Assembly: GCF_003057885.1 (NCBI RefSeq)
Contig: NZ_QAGK01000001.1
Location: 434,001 to 498,000, forward strand
Source: Oceaniglobus ichthyenteri
GTDB taxonomy: Bacteria; Pseudomonadota; Alphaproteobacteria; Rhodobacterales; Rhodobacteraceae
DNA: 64,000 nucleotides
Direction: 5' to 3'
A program made the translations under genes and the position numbers. The notes beneath the pieces were generated by a model. It made no database searches, was not told the origin of the DNA, and saw only the letters and a program-made list of their open reading frames with translations. This document shows positions 61,365 through 64,000 of this stretch, piece after piece; position 1 is the stretch's first letter; the number at the start of each line of letters is the position of its first letter.

Positions 61365-62471
61365 ATGAAAAACTTGCTTCTTACGACCACTGCCGTTGGT
61401 TTGATGGCTGTCACCGCCGCACAGGCCGACATTGATATCGGCGTCGCCGGCCCGATGACCGGCCAATACGCCAGCTTTGGTGAACAGTTCCGCATCGGCG
61501 CCGAACAGGCCGTGGCCGACATCAACGCCGCCGGTGGCGTAAACGGTGAAATGCTCAAGCTGTCGGTCGGCGATGATGCATGCGATCCCAAACAGGCGGT
61601 CGCCGTGGCCAACCAGTTTGCCGCACAAGGTGTGTCATTTGTCGCCGGGCATTTCTGTTCCGGCTCATCAATCCCCGCCTCACAGGTTTACGCCGACGAG
61701 TTGATCGTTCAGATTTCGCCCGGCTCAACCAACCCCGATTTCACCGACAAGCGCCCCGGCGATGGCGTTTTCCGCGTTTGCGGCCGTGATGACCAGCAAG
61801 GCGAAGTCGCATCGCAGTACATCATCGAAAATTTCCCCGATGCCAAGGTTGCGTTCATCAACGACAAGACCGCCTATGGAAAGGGACTCGCGGATCAAAC
61901 GCAGGCGAACTACGAGGCGGCAGGAAAGAGCCCGGCGATTGTCGAAGCCTATAGCGCGGGCGAAAAGGATTATACCGCGCTGGTGACCAAGATGAAGGAA
62001 GCGGGCGTCGATCTGGTCTATGTCGGCGGCTATCACACCGAAGCGGGCCTGATCCTGCGCCAGATGCGGTCACAGGGCATGGAGGCAGTCCTGATGTCGG
62101 GTGACGCACTGGTTGCACAGGAATACTGGGCCATCACTGGTGACGCGGGTGCGGGCACCCTGATGACTTTCTCGCCCGACCCACGCAAGAGCGAGGCCGC
62201 ATCTTCGGTGGTCGACACGTTGTCAGCGGCGGGCAAAACCGCGGAAGGGTATGTTCTTTATACCTATGCCGCGATTCAGGCATGGGCCGACGCGGCAAAC
62301 GCAGCAGGCAGCACCGATTATGACGCAGTTGTCGGCGCGCTGAACGAAAACACATTCCAGACCGTCATCGGCGAGCTGAACTTTGACGACAAGGGCGATG
62401 TCACCCTGCCCGGCTATGTCGTTTATGAATGGAAAGATGGCGATTATGACTATGTGGATGCGGCCAACTAA
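61365..62471 (+). CDS. Branched-chain amino acid-type ABC binding protein (LivJ/LivK family)
   Basis: The 368-residue periplasmic protein has a signal peptide (MKNLLLTTTAVGLMAVTAAQA). The type I periplasmic-binding fold follows with IGVAGPMTGQYASFGEQFRIGAEQAVADINAAGGVNG and VVAGH-type FVAGHFCSGSSIPASQVY. A leucine-type ligand is likely from the family. AGGAAGG is 6 bases from the ATG at 61365; the frame extends to 61332. It closes the Liv operon and is followed by a strong terminator, so its mRNA end is stabilised. Confidence 0.88.
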   Translation: MKNLLLTTTAVGLMAVTAAQADIDIGVAGPMTGQYASFGEQFRIGAEQAVADINAAGGVNGEMLKLSVGDDACDPKQAVAVANQFAAQGVSFVAGHFCSGSSIPASQVYADELIVQISPGSTNPDFTDKRPGDGVFRVCGRDDQQGEVASQYIIENFPDAKVAFINDKTAYGKGLADQTQANYEAAGKSPAIVEAYSAGEKDYTALVTKMKEAGVDLVYVGGYHTEAGLILRQMRSQGMEAVLMSGDALVAQEYWAITGDAGAGTLMTFSPDPRKSEAASSVVDTLSAAGKTAEGYVLYTYAAIQAWADAANAAGSTDYDAVVGALNENTFQTVIGELNFDDKGDVTLPGYVVYEWKDGDYDYVDAAN

Positions 62472-62515
62472 TTTGGCCACCCCACCCGTCTGAGGCGCGA
62501 TGCCTTTGACAACAG

Positions 62516-62549
62516 ATCGCGGCGCCGGTTCATTCGGCGCCGCGATTTT
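62516..62549 (+). terminator. Strong terminator of the Liv operon
   Basis: A 12-bp perfect GC-rich stem (ATCGCGGCGCCG / CGGCGCCGCGAT) with a 7-base loop is followed by TTTC. It begins 45 bases after the binding-protein stop and ends 62 bases before the convergent lactonase stop. Confidence 0.75.
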
Positions 62550-62610
62550 CATTTATGCCCTGCGCCGCAACACAACCAGGTCGGCACCAAAGGCCATAGA
62601 TCGGTTTGGT

Positions 62611-63672
62611 TCAGGACTGGCCAGCAACGTTGACCGGCATCGAAAAGATATCGCTGCGCGCCGCAATGAACAAAGTCTTGCGATCTGGCCCGCCAAACGT
62701 CAGGTTGGCGACCGCGCTGGGTGTTTCGATAAATCCAAGCGCCTCACCCTGAGGTGAGAAGACGTGAATACCGCCTGGGCCACTTGTCCACAGGTTGCCC
62801 TCAACATCGACCTTCATGCCATCGGTGATGCCTGCGCCGCTTTTGCCGCTCAGATCGGCAAAAACCTGTTCGTTTGTCAGCGTTCCGTCGCCGTTTACGT
62901 CAAATTTGCGAATAACCTTGCCGCCGGAATTGTTTACATACAGCGTCTTTTCATCGGGCGAAAAGGCCAGACCGTTGGCATCGGGCGACACCTTGATCAC
63001 CCGGCTGACCACGCCTTCGCGGATCATGTAAATGCCGGCTGTTCCCATCTCGTTTGATGGATCATCGGCGCGTTGGGGCATGCCGCCAAAGCCGTCGGCA
63101 AAATAAATCCGCCCGTCGCGGGCAACCACCACGTCATTAGTCCCGCCAAAGCGTTTGCCATCAAACCGGTCGGCCAGAACCGTGCGGGTTCCGTCAGGTT
63201 CGATCCGGTCGATTGACCGTCCACCCCAGGTGGCAATCACCAACCGCCCTTCCCCATCGACGGTCAGGCCGTTCGACCCTGACAGGTTGAATTCTTCATA
63301 AGCGGGATCACTTGGATCCTTGCCATTGTTGAACCGCATCCCCGTGCGCCACAGATCAGGCTTTTGATACCCGCTTTTCTCCAGGTACACCGAATGACTG
63401 CCATCCAGTTCGGCACGGTACACCACGTTGGCTGGAATATCGCTGAACAGCAGATACCCTGCGTCGCCCTCGGCAACCCAGGTGATCCCTTCGGTAAAGC
63501 CAAAGCCGGTGGCAAACACCGAAAGTTCCGCATCACTGTCATACAGCGTGTTTGCGTCATGGGTTTTGGCCAGGCCCATTCTGGCGCTGACGGCCAGAAC
63601 GGGTGCCGCAACCGCAGCCGCCAGAATATCGCGCCGGTTCAACGTGGTTACAGGCGTTGGATTAGTGTACAT
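62611..63672 (-). CDS. SMP-30/gluconolactonase-family protein with Tat signal
   Basis: The 353-residue protein has a twin-arginine signal (NRRDILAAAVAAPVLAVSA, about residues 12-30). A six-bladed SMP-30/LRE beta-propeller follows (FTEGITWVAEGDAGYLLFSDIPANVV, NGLTVDGEGRLVIATWGGRSI, then NGLAFSPDEKTLYV). Members hydrolyse sugar lactones with a bound Ca2+ or Zn2+. Export folded by Tat fits a metalloenzyme. GGGAG is spaced 7 bases from the ATG. It is downstream of the TctB gene on the same strand, 69 bases away, which suggests uptake of the corresponding sugar acid (inference). Confidence 0.85.
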   Translation of the reverse strand: MYTNPTPVTTLNRRDILAAAVAAPVLAVSARMGLAKTHDANTLYDSDAELSVFATGFGFTEGITWVAEGDAGYLLFSDIPANVVYRAELDGSHSVYLEKSGYQKPDLWRTGMRFNNGKDPSDPAYEEFNLSGSNGLTVDGEGRLVIATWGGRSIDRIEPDGTRTVLADRFDGKRFGGTNDVVVARDGRIYFADGFGGMPQRADDPSNEMGTAGIYMIREGVVSRVIKVSPDANGLAFSPDEKTLYVNNSGGKVIRKFDVNGDGTLTNEQVFADLSGKSGAGITDGMKVDVEGNLWTSGPGGIHVFSPQGEALGFIETPSAVANLTFGGPDRKTLFIAARSDIFSMPVNVAGQS

Positions 63673-63741
63673 TTCATTCTCCCAGGTCTAAAGTGGATCG
63701 TCGCAAAAGATTGCTGTGGCCGCCAAACCCGCATCGGTTTG

Positions 63742-64000
63742 CTACGACAACAGCGGCAGAAACGGTTGCAAAAGGCTTGGCGGGAACTTCAGGTTCAGCG
63801 CTTGGGAAAGCAGCAACAACATGACGCTGACGGTCGCGGCCACCACGGCGGCCTGCCAATTCAGGCGGCGCAGTTCATAACCTGTCATCACCAGAACAAA
63901 CAAACCCGATGCCAGCACAAAGCCCACCAGATACACCGCGATCAGGAACCCGATCAGCCAGACGGTATAGATATGCAGGGTGCGCCGCCCCTCGTTGGTG
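63742..64000 (-). CDS. TctB-family small permease (C-terminal part, cut by window edge)
   Basis: About 85 residues are visible, reading from the window edge to the stop at 63742. They hold two to three membrane helices: LIGFLIAVYLVGFVLASGLFVL, then a loop with YELRRLNWQ, then AAVVAATVSVMLLLLSQAL, ending FPPSLLQPFLPLLS. This fits the last part of a TctB/DUF1468 protein. The N-terminus lies outside the window. It is not in the usual TctC-TctB-TctA order here, as its next gene is the lactonase. A related small membrane protein cannot be excluded. Confidence 0.6.
   Translation of the reverse strand, partial: TNEGRRTLHIYTVWLIGFLIAVYLVGFVLASGLFVLVMTGYELRRLNWQAAVVAATVSVMLLLLSQALNLKFPPSLLQPFLPLLS

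Overview
The window looks like chromosomal DNA of a marine-type alphaproteobacterium, most likely Rhodobacteraceae (Roseobacter group). The reasons are the moderately high GC, the carD-fdxA-S4-helicase block, an RpoH-type sigma factor, a DUF6476/RluA pair, and an unusually high density of high-affinity uptake systems for small organic solutes (ABC, TRAP and TTT types). I see no rRNA, tRNA, CRISPR array, insertion sequence, phage gene or integrase, so this reads as ordinary core and metabolic chromosome rather than a mobile island.

Left part (1-15 kb). A six-gene minus-strand operon runs from a DeoR-type repressor through a Ugp-like glycerol-3-phosphate/glycerophosphodiester ABC importer (ugpC, ugpB, ugpA, ugpE) to a phosphodiesterase cut by the window edge. 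It is followed by an O-acetylhomoserine sulfhydrylase, a periplasmic SIMPL protein, a 1024-residue single-pass protein with a secretion/pilus-like N-terminus and C-terminus, a KefB/KefC-type antiporter, and divergent cobT and cobS.

Middle (15-36 kb). Housekeeping genes come first: carD, fdxA, an S4 RNA-binding protein, a SUV3-like helicase, a TPR protein, an SCP2-domain protein, an alpha/beta hydrolase and a FAH-family enzyme. Next is the complete Anbu cluster (permuted ATP-grasp, alpha-E, transglutaminase, Anbu proteasome-like peptidase), which is the least understood multi-gene system here. After it come a stand-alone BLUF photoreceptor, a ligase-associated exonuclease with an ATP-dependent DNA ligase, oligoendopeptidase F, a Gfo/Idh/MocA oxidoreductase, rpoH, and an RluA-type pseudouridine synthase whose start codon overlaps the start codon of a divergent small membrane protein.

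Right part (36-64 kb) is catabolic. It holds aspartate dehydrogenase and a PfkB kinase, then a TRAP transporter with an isochorismatase-fold amidohydrolase. An Asp/Glu racemase and a FAD-linked 2-hydroxyacid dehydrogenase are transcribed divergently from the TRAP operon, and a strong 22-bp palindrome lies between the two units. A D-tartrate module follows (TctC, a TctA-TctB fusion, tartrate dehydrogenase, D-tartrate dehydratase), then a gltIJKL-type acidic amino acid ABC importer, an aldehyde dehydrogenase, a P1B-4 metal ATPase, a complete branched-chain amino acid (Liv) ABC system with an extra membrane protein, and an SMP-30-type lactonase next to a truncated TctB. Several substrate-binding protein genes are followed directly by an RNA hairpin, a layout that would raise binding-protein expression over that of the permeases.

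Start codons were chosen by ribosome-binding-site spacing and family length; where a longer reading frame exists this is stated. Functions rest on motif and family recognition by eye, without database searches.
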